Assembly: GCA_019054805.1 (NCBI GenBank)
Contig: JAHQIY010000008.1
Span: forward strand, 2,217,501-2,281,500
Reading direction: 5' to 3'
Length of the DNA: 64,000 bases
Source: Brachionus manjavacas
Lineage: Eukaryota > Rotifera > Eurotatoria > Ploima > Brachionidae
Below the pieces are notes generated by a model. That model had not been told where the DNA came from. It did no database searches and saw only the letters and a list, made by a program, of their open reading frames with translations. Below are positions 11,201 through 24,428 of this stretch, one piece after another; within the stretch, counting starts at the first letter, position 1; each line of letters begins with the position of its first letter. The position numbers and the translations under genes were made by a program.

Positions 11201-14200
11201 TTGCTTCGGTGATGTGTAATGATTTGACTTAAATTAAAAAATTTAAATTTTTAAAAACTCATTTATAATTTTTAATATTTTCTCATAATTTAAAAAAGAT
11301 AATAACTTTAGATTTTTTTTCTAGCAAATGAAGAAATGATTAATTGCACAAAAATTCTAATAATTTATCTCTAAAGTAATAAAAAAAGGGTTAGGAAAAA
11401 ATAATTTTTAAAACCCGAATTGATTTTCAAAAAATATTATGAAGATTAAAAGATTTTAACTTTTAAAAGTGTTTTTAACATTTTTAATTTCTGCAGGCTA
11501 ATTGAGCTTAATTTAGTAATCAATCGGAATAAAAGATTGTTTTTGATTTTTTTTTGCACTTTGAAATGACTGAAAATACCTAAAAAGATTCATGATGATA
11601 TTTGAAATAGACGAACCTTAGAAAAACTCAACAAAATTTTATCAAAAAAAAGATAAGTCTTAATTTTTTTACGCAACTAATATTGAATTGAAATTTTAGA
11701 TAATTTAGAATTTTCTAAGCTGTTGGATTAAAAGGCCTGGATTATTCTTAAAAAAATTGAATATCTATATTGGATATCAAATGATCGTGAAATATTTGAA
11801 ATGATCACTGAAATCAATTTAGATTACCTTGCTGAAAGTGAAAAAATTTTTAATTTTTTAAAAATCTCAAAAATTGATTACTAAATACTTTAATTATTAT
11901 ACGACAAAAAAATTTAATTTGAAAAAAAATAGAGAATAGCAGGAAATCAAATAACTGTTGCCAAAAAAATCTCGAAAATCGAAAATTGATTCCAAAGAGA
12001 ATTTAACAAAAAAAACTTTTAATTTATCAATTGACGTTTTTTCATTTTTCATTTTCAGAGCCTTAAATGATCTAAAAAACATTTAATTTTTTTTCGATCA
12101 AATAAAGACCGCTTGAAAATTTAAAAATTCTTTTTCTTTTTTTATTTAAAATATTTTTTAGACTTGTTTATGAACTTTGATTCAAATTAAATTTAAAATG
12201 TCATAAACGATTTATTCTTCCAGTTTCGGAAAAAAATACAGCTACGATTTAACAGACCCGAAAAACATTAGATTAAATTTTTGTTATTAATTGTACAATA
12301 CTTACAAAGACCTTTACTTTTAGAAATTTATTTTTTGAAATGAGAGAAAGTAAAATTTACCTATCTATTCAGGATTTCGGCTTTAAAACACTGCAAATAC
12401 ACTTATTTTTACCACTTTTACTGCTTTTTTTTTTACTGATTGAAAAAATCAAATTAATTAAAAATATTTTCTCTTGACAGAATAATGAAAATAGTAATAA
12501 TTGTAATAAAAATAACGATGATTGACAATTTTAGTTTATGTTATCTTAATTAATTTGATTTTTAGAAAACTAAAATATTACCTTTTGTTTTTTCACAGCT
12601 TAATTTTTTTGATTTTTTTTGAAAACACTAAAATTACAGCAAGCTCTTTTTAAGTATTTCATTTAAATTAGGTTTAATTTATTTTTTAGTGCCAGTTTTT
12701 AATCTTGCTGATACCAATTCAGAAAAAATATTCATATGTTTGTTTCTTTAAATGTAATTAGTATTATTAAGCTTTACTCAGTAAATTATGTTTATTTTCT
12801 AATTCAAAGAAGTAAAAATATAAAAACAATTTTTATTCTAAAATTATAGGATCCAATTTTTGTAACACCTTTAATTATAATATTATTTTTTGTTATTTCT
12901 TTAACTTTAACAATTTTAATTAATAAAAAAGTCAATTATTATTTAGCGCTTATTTTAGCGTTTAACACCCAAAAGACCGGTTTATATTTTCAATTCGGAC
13001 CCAATAAATTGAAATTAAAATCCTTTAAGAATAAACTAACCATTTAGGTTCTTATTGTAGTAGTTAAACAGGGTAATCAATTTATTTAATAATTAAATCA
13101 GGTTTAATTATAATCAATATGTACCTTTAAAGATGTAAAAAAATATGATGACAAATAAAATTTAATCACTTTTTTTTTCAAATCATCTTGTTATGCAAGT
13201 TATTTTTTACATAAAAATAATTAAATTCCAAAATTTTTACTGGACTTTTTCATTTAGTTCATTTTAGTTAATTGCTTAGCTTTAATCTTAACATATTTAC
13301 CCTCTTTTTAAACAAATTATTCTATCTAATTTTGTTTTTCTTAAATTTTTTTTTAAAGGTTAATTATAATAAAATAAATACACATGAAATTTTGATTTTT
13401 CATTTAAAAATCCTCCTATGAGTGCTATCTTTCACTTTCAAAACAAACATTTATAAATTTATTTTGGCCTTCTGGACAACTATATTCAATTTTAGTAGTC
13501 GATTATTTTTAGTAGGAAAATAAAATAAAAATGAGTTTTTTTTTCTGTAAGTTTTTTGATAAATAAATAAATTATTTAAAACAAAAAATTATTTTATCGA
13601 AATTTGGATAAAATTTACTTTAACTCTACTTTAGACTGAAGTAAATGAACTTTGCTTAATAGAGTTGATTTCACTAAAGTTTAAATATTTATTTCAGAAT
13701 CGTTTTTCGAAATTCAATCTAAAATATTTAAACGAAATTATTAAATTAAATTTCATTAATAAAAATTGCATAGTTAATACACAATAATTTGTATTTAGAA
13801 TACCTTTAGTGATTATTGGATTAATTTGATAAAATCTAGTTATTTTAGGTAAGAATATTTTTCTTAAAAAATAGAACTCAAATGTCCAAGATAAAATTTT
13901 TATCTACAAAAAAGACCACAGAGTCGAATAAATTGAAAAATTCTAAAATAAAAATGACCACAAATATTTCAAGTTAATTAATTATCAAGTGACCATTAAC
14001 TTTTGATGAATGTTTTCATTCTGGTCAGGAAAGCTCCCAATTTAATTAGAAAATTTCCGAAACCCTAAACCTCATTTGTATGAGAAAACAAATTCAAAAA
14101 ATGCATTTTTTTATTTTAAAATAAATTTTTAGTCATAGATGATCGGATTAGAAAAGCTAATTTAGCTCAAATTCTAAAATTAATCATCGGTGCAATTGAA

Positions 14201-17200
14201 AAAGAATTTGTAACCTTGAATTTTATTAGCTATTAAATGTTTAAAAATGCCCGAAAAACGCCCCGAGTATTTAACTTATCAAACTGTCAAGTTAAATCAT
14301 GTCAAAATAAATAAATTAAAAAAAAATATTTTTTTTTCTCAAGTAAAAAAATTAAGACCAAGTCGATATAAACAAGTCAACTAAGACTGATTATTTCAGC
14401 ACTTCGTGACACTGATTTATTGATTTAAAACAATATTTTTCTTTTAATAAAAACTATCTGTTCTTAATTTCTTTAATTATAAATATTTATAATCTTCAAT
14501 TATGCAATAGGGGTTTTACTTTTTTAAGTCAATATTTACCAAACACTACCAAGACTTTGAAGAAAATTGAGAATTCTTTTTTTACTCGGAGATAAATTTA
14601 AAAACCATAAAAATAAATAAAAAACCTAAATTGCTTTTAAATTGTTATCACTTTAAAATATTAATTTACATTTTGCTTGTGTGGTATGTCCTCGTTTGGA
14701 TCTAGTTCAAAAAATAGTTCATCCCACGGTAGCACGGGTTGATTTTTATCATTAAAACAAAAATCCTCCACAGTCACAGAATTGCTGTAAAATGGCGAGC
14801 TCTTAAAACAACTAAAATAGAATAAAAATCTAAAAAAATTTTATTCTCTTACAGTGTATCCGTCCCAATGCGGATCAGACACGTCCGTATTGGTAGTACT
14901 GGTCTCATCCACCCCAGCTAATATGACCGGCTCTGCACTCATCACATTACTAGTGGACTCACTTTTTTTATACGTGATTTTAGCCTCATTTACTACAAAA
15001 ATAAAATAATTAAAATATTTTCAAAAATATTTATTAATAATGATCAAATAAGTAACCACTTTAAAGTGATTTAAAGTAATTAATAGAAAAAGTAAAGCTT
15101 TTTTTTTCTTATTTTCATTTTTTTTATATTTCAGTTTTATTTTAAATATTAAAAATCTTTTATTTTGTTATATTTGAAATTCTTTTTAAATTAACTTCTC
15201 CTAAAAGGAGGCTAATTCGATTAAACTAAAATAGATTAAAATTGATACCACAAAATTTAAATAGACTTTCCCAAATTTTTTATTTTTTCCCAAATATCAA
15301 ATAAAATACCCAAACTATTAAGATTATACGTAAATAAATTAGTTTACACTTAATTAAATAGAAATCCAATATTTTTTACTTATTTAAACTTTTTCTTAAT
15401 AAATGAAAATTTAAGACAAAAAATCCAAATTTTTTATCTCTGTCACTTTTTAATTGATGCAATCATTGTCCAGAACCTATCAATACTTGAACATTTAAAA
15501 CCTTTTTAATTCTTTTTTCAATTTATTTATTTCAATTGAAAAATTTAATTTATTCTGATTTTAATCTGAAGGAACATTAACTCGAGACAGATAATAAAAT
15601 TTTATCAAAAATTTAATAATAATAAAATTTTTCAAATGTCTAGTTAAGTGAATATTTTAAAAAATAAAAGTATTCTATTTTTTATTTTAACACATTTTTT
15701 AATCCTTTGATATAAAATTTGGGTATTTTTTTTCTCAAATTTGTCCTAAATTAGTTTTCATATTTTAAAAAAAAATGTAAATAAGTTAAAAATTTTGGAT
15801 TTCTATTTAATTTAATCTAGTGTTAATTACTTTAAATTTTGTTGTACTCAAACTAAGTTTTTCTTCAATTAATAATAAATAAATAAATAAAAATTTATTA
15901 GAAAAAAAATCTAATACTAGGATTCAAAATTTTGATTTAATCCACATATTAGACTTACCTGATTCAAAGTTGTCAAAGTTGGATGAGTCGGTGAACGATA
16001 TGACTTGAATTTGGTTTGAATAGTCGTCATTGAAGTCACCACTGGCGTTTCCGCTGCTAGAGCGGCCACTTTTAGCCCTGAACGCTTTCTCACTGCTGCT
16101 CACCTCATTGCTTAAATTGGAGCAGGTGTCATAGGCACTGGTCACCGTGGTGTTCAATCTGAGAAGTGACTTTTTTTCACCACAAGAATAAGTCAAACAT
16201 TGTCGATCATAATCGATCAATTCATGGCAATTGTCATAGTCATATTCATCCGAGTTGAACTCATCGGCCTCCTCTAGATTATCGTCTAGGTCGGCATCGT
16301 GTCCTCCTGTTTCATTAAGATCTATCAATTTCTTTCTCTTGACCACAGAGTATTTTTTATTTGAAAATCTTTTGAAAACTCGACCACGAGTTGGCTTGAG
16401 ATTGGACTCGCTAATGGAGCGAGTGGCTTGGTTCCTGAGGATTCTGGTCTCTTGATAGCTCAGATCCAGCGATGACAGAGATGAGGACGAGTCGGATTTT
16501 TTGTGCTGGTCGACTGGCACAATTTCGGACAGGTCCGATGAGCCTGAGTTGCACTGGTCATCTTCGTCATCATCCAAGCTGTAGTATTTGACATCGGTGA
16601 GCGAGTAGTAATAGCTGAGGTCGTTGGTCATGTGGTTGGTGTGGCGGCGTTTTTTGCGCTTTTGGAACAAGTCGACTCGTTTGGACAGCTCAGACTCGGT
16701 CAGACTGGTCGCGATTTTGCGCCTTGGCTCAAAAATGTTCGTGCAGGACATGGTTTTTCTGGGGTCAGGTGAGTGTGGCTCTTTTAAAAAAAGCAAAGAG
16801 CGGGCAAATTTTATTCGGTTTTTTCTTGGTCTAATGTCAAGAGTGGTGGCCGTAGAGCTGGTTTGAATTTTTTCGTATTCGGACTCGTCGAACGGAATTA
16901 TATCATCGTTTTGGTCGGTATTTTGTTCCGAGTATTTGGAGAGATTGTCTCGCGAGTGTGCTGTTTTCACAAATGTACTTGACTCGCTAGAGTGGCTAGT
17001 TTTAAGCGAAGCGTCTTTAATTTGTACCTTGGAAGAAAAATTTTAATTATGGGAATGCTCTAGAGGCTCAAGAGTGTAGAAATGAGAGAAAATAGAGTAC
17101 ACGAGGCTGTAGAAAATTCAATAAATGTCACATTTTATCGATTTACCTCTATCTAATTAGATCTGAGCAAACAAACAAATAGCACTTAGTTGGCCATCTG

Positions 17201-20200
17201 TCTTGTAAGAACAAAAATGGAAAATTTTCTCTCTATTTAAATCAAAGTTACACAATATTTAATTTAAAATTTTTCTAATTAAACCTTCTTATTTTGTTTT
17301 TTAAAACAAAAAATAAAACAAAATTTTGATGATATTACAAAAGTAAGGGTTTTAATAGAAAGTTTATGTGATTTTAGCTAGGTATTTCTTTAGTGAAACC
17401 ATTGAATCTTAAATAATTCCTATTAAGTGCTTATACAATTTTTTAATTTTAACAAGGTAAATTTTTTTTGTTTTGAACTCGTTTAGTTTCACACGGTTCT
17501 TTTATTCGCTTGATATTTGTCTAAAATGTATGTCAAAAATTAGACTTAAGCTCTCGCCAAAGGTTCGGCCAACCTGCCGCTATCAAAAATTTAAATTACC
17601 AAAATTACCCTCTTTTACGTAGGAAAACAGAAAAAAATTCTATACAAGCTTTTGAACTTTGGTCTACAATCTTAAATCTAACTTTAAATCATTTAAGAGT
17701 TTGTTTTTTTTTCTCTAAAAACAATGAGATTTTAATTTAATTTTTCAAAAGCTTTTTTAAAAATTAAATAAAAAATATAATAAAATTTTATTTAAAATGC
17801 TGTATGCTTTAATGTTTAGTAATTAATAAATGGAGTGCTAATGAGTCTGTGATAAAGATGGAATTGTTGATCAATTTTGAAAATTGAAAAAAAAAATATG
17901 TCAAATAATTATTTGAGCTCTCCCCAAAGGTTCGGCCTACCTGCCGCTATCATAAATTTAAATTATCAAAATTACTCTCTTTTACATGAAAGCTACTATT
18001 TAGTTTTGAATTTGGGTCTCAAAATATAAAGACCGGATAATGCATCAAATTACTAATTTAATAAAATTAAAAAGAAATGAATTGATCAAAAGACTAGTCA
18101 ATGGCTTAAGAAATCAATTATACCAAAGTCATTGGGGAATTAAAGTTTAAATTTTTTTCCCAAAACTTATAAATAATTTTATTTCAGATCGCTTAAAGTG
18201 AACTTAAATCATTTCAATTCTTTTGATTTTGATTAAATTAATGTTTTTTTTTCTCTAAAATTAATGAAAAGTTAATTTTGTTGACAAAAGCATTAAGAAT
18301 CATAAAATTTTTTTTATTAAAATTCTGTATACTTTAATATTTTATAGTTTCACATTTAAATTTATGAATAATTGTAGTTTAAATCAAATAGATTGATTCA
18401 TTTGCTCGACTGACGAGCTTGGAAAAGCACAGAACAAAGCATTTCCCCCAAGTTCGACCTATCTGCCGCTCTTAACCATAAATCTTTTTTAAATAGAAAA
18501 ATCTGCTTAAATAAATTTTTCCTTGTATTTTTTAATTTAAACCCTTGATTTTTAATTAAAATTAATTTTTATCTTTCATTAAAATTAATGACATAATCTT
18601 GAAAAAAAAAAATTGAAATTTTCAAACCTAGACTCTCACCGCAATTAATCTAAGTCCGTAACGAGCTCAAAATATTTGCTTAAGCCTATGATATTTTTCC
18701 CAATTAAAAGTGTTAAAATTTTCAATAGCTGAGTAAACAAAAAAGTGCACAGTGTTTACCTCTTAACTTTTTAAAATAAATAAATCTATCTTATCTGCAT
18801 ATTTAGTGAAACCTTTCAATAATTTTGACTGAAAGATCATTTATTAAATGAATACTTTACCTATGCTGAGCCTCTAGGGCGCTAATTATTAGTAGGAAAT
18901 AACAAAATCTCAATTTCAAAATGTTAATCACAAAATTAATTACTGCTTTTCTTCAAAGAATCTGAAAATCGATAGACCCATGGCCAACTGTTCCATGCGT
19001 TCATCGGCGCGGAAAATAAAAGCTAAAAATGTATTTCTTTTTTATTTCAATTTAAATGAGACCATAGACCGGTTTTATATTGGCTGTACACATGAACTGA
19101 TGTTACTTTATTTTGAAGTTATCTTAAGGTAATAAAATAATTATCCTAGACAGATCTTGAACAAACAACCCGAGGGCTAATTGTGAATAGACACAGTTTA
19201 GACACACTCTAAAAGCGATTGTTGTAACAGAACTGTACACTCAACTGACTCAGTCCACTTTGCCAATGGTCCAAATCAAACACAAAAAAACTTAATGAAA
19301 GATGGTTCAAATTTTTTCAAAGGTTGTTCGCATATAGACCCAAATTTGACTATTTACTCAAAGATACAATCTTGTCTATGCATACTTGTAAACCCTCGGC
19401 TATGTGTATTCTATTTAATTACCATCAAAATTCAAGAATGTCAAATTTAAATTTTAATTAATCAACTTGTCGCGGGACTATAATTGCCACACATCAAAAA
19501 TGATTTATATAGGAAGTGATTGTTAGTGAATCAGATAAAGATAAATCTAAAAATGAATATTCTCTAATAATATAGATGCAATGCTGTGAGCTTAAAATGG
19601 ATCATTTGAGTCCTTAATCTAGCTTATTTTATAGTGTGATTAAATTGCGGGTAATTAAATATAAATGTTCTAAGCTTGCTGAATATTAAAATGTTTCGGC
19701 CCAGATTTTAATGAGTGTAATAACAATTAAACTCGTTTTTCAGCAATAGAGGACACTCGATCTAGTCAGACAATTCGAGACCTACTAATTAAACGGCAAT
19801 CACGAATTTTGCTATTTTGATTTGGCCTTAATCCTTTTTCCATCGTAATCTCTAGCTCAGAGCCGACTATTTGGCTTTTGATTAGTGTCTGTATCCAGTT
19901 ACCAAATAGTGGCAATTGGGCATATCCAAAGTGTGATATTTTGCTCGGCTTTTGTGTCTTTCTAACTAGCCAAGTAATTAGAAATTTTTTCTCTCTTTTC
20001 AAATTTAAAACTTAAAATAAGTACAAAATTTAATTACTGTCACAGATTTTGTTAAAGCAATCTTGAGTTTAAAAAAATTTAATTTAGAAAAAAAATTTTT
20101 TCTTTCTTTCTACAGATGCTCAATTTCAATTACGTGACATTTTTGTTGGCATCTAAACCATTCTATTGATTTATGTTCTCAATACTTGGATAATTTATTT

Positions 20201-23200
20201 CGAATATCTTGATGCTACTTCGGATAAAAAATTCAATTTTTTCTCCGAAAATCGATACTGCTCTGTACTTGACAATACAAAATTTTATCAACTTAAAAAA
20301 AAAATTTATTCAAACTAATTAATTCTTTTCTTTTATTCTAAATAATTTAGCTCAAATCTTTGAAAGACTAATTGAGACTTTTAAAAAATTTAAAATTTTT
20401 TTTGTTATTAATTAAATAAAAAAAACTGCTCAAAAAAGAGCGAAAAATAGCAAAATATTTTTATTAAAAATTTCATAAAGCCGAAAATTAAAAAAAAAAG
20501 AATAGGAAATTGTGATTGAAATTGGGGTATAGGAGAACCGGTCTGAATAGGACTGGATACAATGAGGAAGCCGCATGAATGTGGACTTATTTCGAGATTT
20601 GACTTGAAAAGTGATCTAAGAAAAAGAAAATTGGGGCTAAATATGGACAAGAAGCCTAGCAGTGATATAGTTTGTAAATGGCATTGAATACTTAGAAAAA
20701 AATGATATGTTTGAATGAGTATAAATATAAAGAAAACAAATTTTTCTAATATAAACTTATCAAATTGTATATTTTGATTAGAGTTTGAGCGCGGCCAAAT
20801 AGAGCCTATTGCATAAGAATCGATTGATTTTTTGATCGTTTCGGAAACAAGAAGATTAGAGGCTGAGAAATTCTGTTTAATTACTTAACCTAAATTTAGG
20901 CAACAAAAAATATTAAAAAAAAATATTAAAATTTTCAAATTAAAATATGAATGCAAATTTGATACTAAGAATTTTTTGTCAAAAGCCTAATGACCGAAAT
21001 TGTATTTCTTTGCTTTTAAATGCGTGATATATCCGAATAATACCTCAAAAACATAAACACGTCTATTGACATGCGGGATACTTAATTAAAACTCATGAGC
21101 AACAGCCAGACTATTGACAACTGTTCTGCAAAGTCAACAATCGCACTCTATTCAATTCACGCTGGGCTATTCACAATTGAAAATTTGAAAACTTTTCTAA
21201 GCGCTCCAAGGAGCATGTTTTTGGCATAAATCAATGCTTTTAAAATTTGCATGATAAGTGATCAAATACTTAAATATAGTTATCATATATACTTTTGTTG
21301 TTGATATCATTATTGAGGTTAGTGCATTTTGTTGGTCGTATTTCTCATTGAGGCTTCAATTCCTAAACCATATGATTAAACATGTTATCGTCTTATTTGT
21401 TTATCAGCTTTTGACCAAACTTAGATTTATCATTCGAAATTTGACCAACGCCAAAACAAAATAGTTTAGATTCGATGTTTGTCAATCAAAAACATGACCC
21501 TCTTTATTTATTATTTGCTTTTAATGAGCGATTGTCATCTCACAACCAAAGATGAACCATAATTTTTTTATCAGCTCTTTTGATTGATTTTAAAAAAGAC
21601 CAAAAAAATTTCACTACTCACTCCATTAATTTGTTAAATAAAAAAATCCATTTTTTTTCAAAATTTTGAAAATATATTGAATCTAAATTAAATTTTTAGA
21701 CCAAAAAAAACAGTTTTGGATTACTTAAGCACTCAAATTCAATTAAGCAAAAGTTTAAAATGAAATAATTTTAAAAGTCTCTATTTAAGCTTTAAAACTA
21801 AAATTAAAAAATACAACTATTGCCAAAACTAAACCCAGGGCACTTTATAAATAAAATTTAGAAGGTGATATGAAAGTAAAGTGACATGATCGAGATTTTC
21901 AAATATCTAGACGAAAAAGAAGAGATAAGACAAATTGCGGATTAGATTGAGAGATTGAACCATGAAAACCTAATAAGAAAAAGAAAAAAAAATACAAATA
22001 CAACTTTAAATCAAATTTCTAATTCTAGCTGAAATTACAAAAACTTAAAAACTTTTTTCATTTTTTTAATATAATTTCATTAATATTATTAATTATTTAA
22101 ATAAATAAGTTATCTAACCATTACGGTACTAGAAGTCTCAATTATGGGCTTAAAAAAACTGCATTCCAAGAACCAACTTTTTTGCAAATGAATAGCAAAT
22201 GTTTGGAATATTTTACCAAGAGAAGTGGTTGAACAAGAAACGATAAATGGTTTTAAAAACAAACTTGACAATTTTTTTAAGCTAACAAAATTGATTTTAC
22301 AGGATACTAAAGTGCAACTAATGCTTATACTCTATTAGAGGCTGGCTTTTAGTCATCCTATATCCATTACCTTATTTTTATTATTATTTTTATTTCAAAA
22401 AACACCACAAGGATAAAAAAAAATAAAAAAATAAAAAATTTAAGAAGAGAAAAAAAATTATAGCTAGCTGAATTAATCTAAAATTGATTAAATTTGTTAA
22501 ATAATATTTAAATTTTTTAAAGTATTTTCAAAAATATTTTTTTATTCTAAAAAACAATTCAATGGGATATTTAAAAATAATTTTGGGCAAAAAATTAATT
22601 TTTTTCTATGAACGGAATTTTACTGATACCAGTCAGATAGAGAGTGACAGAAAAAAAGAGTCGGAAAAATCGATTAAGCAAACTATTGAGCAACCAAATA
22701 GTAGGGAGAAAATTCCGGAGAGATTATTTCACGGTAGAAAAATACAATTTAGAGGAAAAGTGCATTAGAATCGGATTTAGTGAGCCGTATTGAGTCTAAT
22801 CGCATAGAATTGACAGGACAGGTCTTCCACTTGTCTGCTCTGTAATTATGAAAAGTGTTTATAATCTGACTGCTTAAGTATAAGAGAGCTCGATAAAATA
22901 TCGTAGTCTAGAAAGCTCGCTACGCAAAATTGCATTTAAGTGATATTGGATTTAACCTAAATTGTTGAACAATGGTTAAAATCTCGCTTAGCCAACAATT
23001 TCCAAGAGTTGATTGATTTGAATAATTGTATACTAAGATCTTAGATTAAGTACAGCTTGGAAGTATTAAAAAAAATTTAAAACTATGCTTGTTAATCTTT
23101 CTATAATAAATCTATATATTATATACAAATAAAGGTTGTATTTAAAAATAAATAATCATTAATTGATAAATATTTATTAAAAGATAAAAAAAAGAAAAGA

Positions 23201-24428
23201 AAATAAAACATAAATACCTTTTTTATACGATTTATTTCTTGTTCTAGTCTACACTGCCATTCGAGACTTTTTAGCCACACACAGTGCCATTTATTCTGCA
23301 AATACATTCCATTCTCGTAAAGTGTGGCGTACTCGTTGTGCTCTTGGTTCAATTTGGCGCTCAATTTAAGCACTGAATTGATAATTTTAGCGTGAGATTC
23401 AATATCATTTTGAAGACACTTTTAAAATATTAAATTACTAAAAAGAATTAAATAAATTGTCTCGGACCGGAAACAATACCTTGTGCTCGTTTAGACAGTG
23501 TTCTATTTCGGACAGTGTCCACTCGGGTTTTATTGATAAATTTTCTAGCAAGTCTTCGACTGTGGCTAGCCATAGTTGAAAATTTTTTAAGTCCTCGCCA
23601 AGATCTGAACAAAAATTAAGTTGAAATTAAACCCCACGGGATGAAAGATAAATTTGTTTACCTTTGGCCATATCTTGATTAAAATATCGCTTTGATATTA
23701 TTGATTCAATTGATTTCCACTGTTTGTTCAAGTAATGAAGCTTGGATAAAACATCATGCTTCAAGTTGGGATGATACTTTATCAAATGACATGCGTACTC
23801 GTTCAATAGTTCCCTACGAGGCGATCTCTTTAGAATTTCTTCATAAACAATCTAAAAATAATTATCATTAAAAAAATAAAAAAATTTAGTCAGTTTTATT
23901 CAATGAATAATTAAAATATGTTTTTATGGCATAAAAAAAGTCACGACATATTATATAACAATAATCTACCGGGACCTTGGATCATAAATTTAATTACTTG
24001 GTTGGAATATTTTTCACAAAAGCTCGTTGATGCTTTGTTGGTATGTCGAAAGCATTTGAATTGATCGAGCCAATTTTTTATTTGATTAAACTGATGCATA
24101 AATTCTCTGTAAGACACATTGGCGTTCAGGTCCTGGCTTTCGGTTTTCTGCGCTCCAGAATGCTTTTTTGACCAAGGTATATTTTTGGCCTTGTACAAAG
24201 AATTTTGTTTTTTAGATTACTTGGCAGGTTTCTATCAGGCCTTTGTCCATCAAAAATTCGTAGTGTTGCTGAAAAGCTCCGTAGAAATTTTCATCAAGCT
24301 TTTCCAAGCTTGACGTAGACTTGTGCAGGACCAAATCACTGGCCGAGTTTTGCATGCTTATTAACAGAAAAAAGTCAAACAAAAAAATTCCATTTTTCTT
24401 CCGCTTACTTGGCCGCTAGATTTTGCAT
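8260..24428 (-). CDS. Spectrin-repeat protein with C-terminal KASH-like anchor (nesprin-like)
   Basis: Thirteen exons join in phase: 24428-24409, 24356-24221, 24189-23998, 23851-23662, 23604-23480, 23418-23218, 17027-15959, 14992-14853, 14801-14670, 11227-10781, 10657-10462, 10348-9967, 9496-8260. The sum is 4467 nt, about 1488 residues. Exons at 23-24 kb and 8-11 kb encode charged helices with the Trp spacing of spectrin repeats (NFQLWLATVEDLLENL, LNKQWKSIESI, VHKWEIMETSLNES). The middle (15.9-17.0 kb) is an acidic, Ser-rich linker. The last 58 residues are a hydrophobic segment (about 1431-1455) followed by MPSCCDFKRDYLFFNVG, resembling the KASH domain by which nesprins sit in the outer nuclear membrane. 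The usual terminal Pro-Pro-Pro-x is absent. The ATG at 24428 has an in-frame stop upstream. A short isoform starting within the large intron is possible. The function in nucleus-cytoskeleton linkage is inferred. Confidence 0.7.
11228..14669 (-). other. Large intron of the spectrin-repeat gene
   Basis: A 3.4 kb intron, bounded by a donor at 14669 and an acceptor at 11228. It is A/T low-complexity with no open frame above background and no recognisable element. Confidence 0.6.
14993..15958 (-). other. Intron of the spectrin-repeat gene
   Basis: A 966-nt intron separating the acidic/Ser-rich exon from the next. It is AT-rich and contains one short family B repeat (15559-15600). Confidence 0.65.
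15559..15600. repeat. Short interspersed repeat family B, copy 2
   Basis: TTTTAATCTGAAGGAACATT followed by AACTCGAGACAGATAATAAAA. It matches the family B core at 5037 and 42818 with scattered substitutions and lies in an intron. Confidence 0.4.
17540..18500. repeat. Three-copy intronic repeat with GC-rich core
   Basis: The core CCAAAGGTTCGGCCAACCTG, continuing CCGCTATCA, occurs at about 17556-17585. It recurs almost unchanged at about 17921-17952 and, more diverged, at about 18448-18476. Flanking sequence also repeats: the ATTTAAATTACCAAAATTAC-type block after the core, TTTTTTTTCTCTAAAA-type blocks, and TGTATGCTTTAATGTTTAG versus TGTATACTTTAATATTTTA. This is a tandem or segmental triplication with units of about 365 and 525 nt inside the 6.2 kb intron of the spectrin-repeat gene. 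Confidence 0.65.
18940..19022 (-). other. Candidate short terminal exon in the large intron
   Basis: A higher-complexity island preceded by an acceptor (ATTTTTAG). It can be read as 27 codons ending in a stop, including FRADERMEQLAMGLSIFRFF. It needs an incoming phase-1 exon, whereas the upstream spectrin exon (ending 23218) is phase 0, so it does not fit the main model. It could belong to an alternative transcript or a separate small gene, or be non-coding. Confidence 0.25.
19023..23217. other. Remainder of the 6.2 kb intron
   Basis: A mosaic of A/T runs and more complex islands (about 19140-19790, 21000-21480, 22760-23060). The island at 19200-19300 has an AP-1-like TGACTCA (19246-19252) and a CCAATGG motif, so it could be an internal promoter or enhancer. 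I see no reliable exon. A LINE relic at 22135-22400 is listed separately. Confidence 0.4.
22135..22400 (+). mobile_element. CR1-like LINE 3' relic
   Basis: Two plus-strand frames, offset by one frameshift, read HYGTRSLNYGLKKTAF, then ANVWNILPREVVEQETING followed by FKNKLDNFF. This is the typical end of a CR1/jockey-group reverse transcriptase ORF (N-x-W-N-x-LP-x-x-V-V ... F-K-x-x-L-D). It is interrupted by a stop and a frameshift and followed by a TTATT-rich tail, so it is a dead 5'-truncated copy in an intron. Confidence 0.7.

Noticed and set aside
16255..16866. Plus-strand frames inside the acidic/Ser-rich exon
   Set aside because: Shadow frames of the minus-strand spectrin-gene exon, which joins its neighbours in phase.
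19766..20002. 78-codon minus-strand frame in the spectrin-gene intron
   Set aside because: No acceptor/donor pair in phase with neighbours, no recognisable motif and no ATG-context support. It lies in a complex island that is as likely regulatory.
22562..22768. 68-codon plus-strand frame
   Set aside because: No homology, no promoter or splice support, and it sits in the intron of a gene on the other strand.
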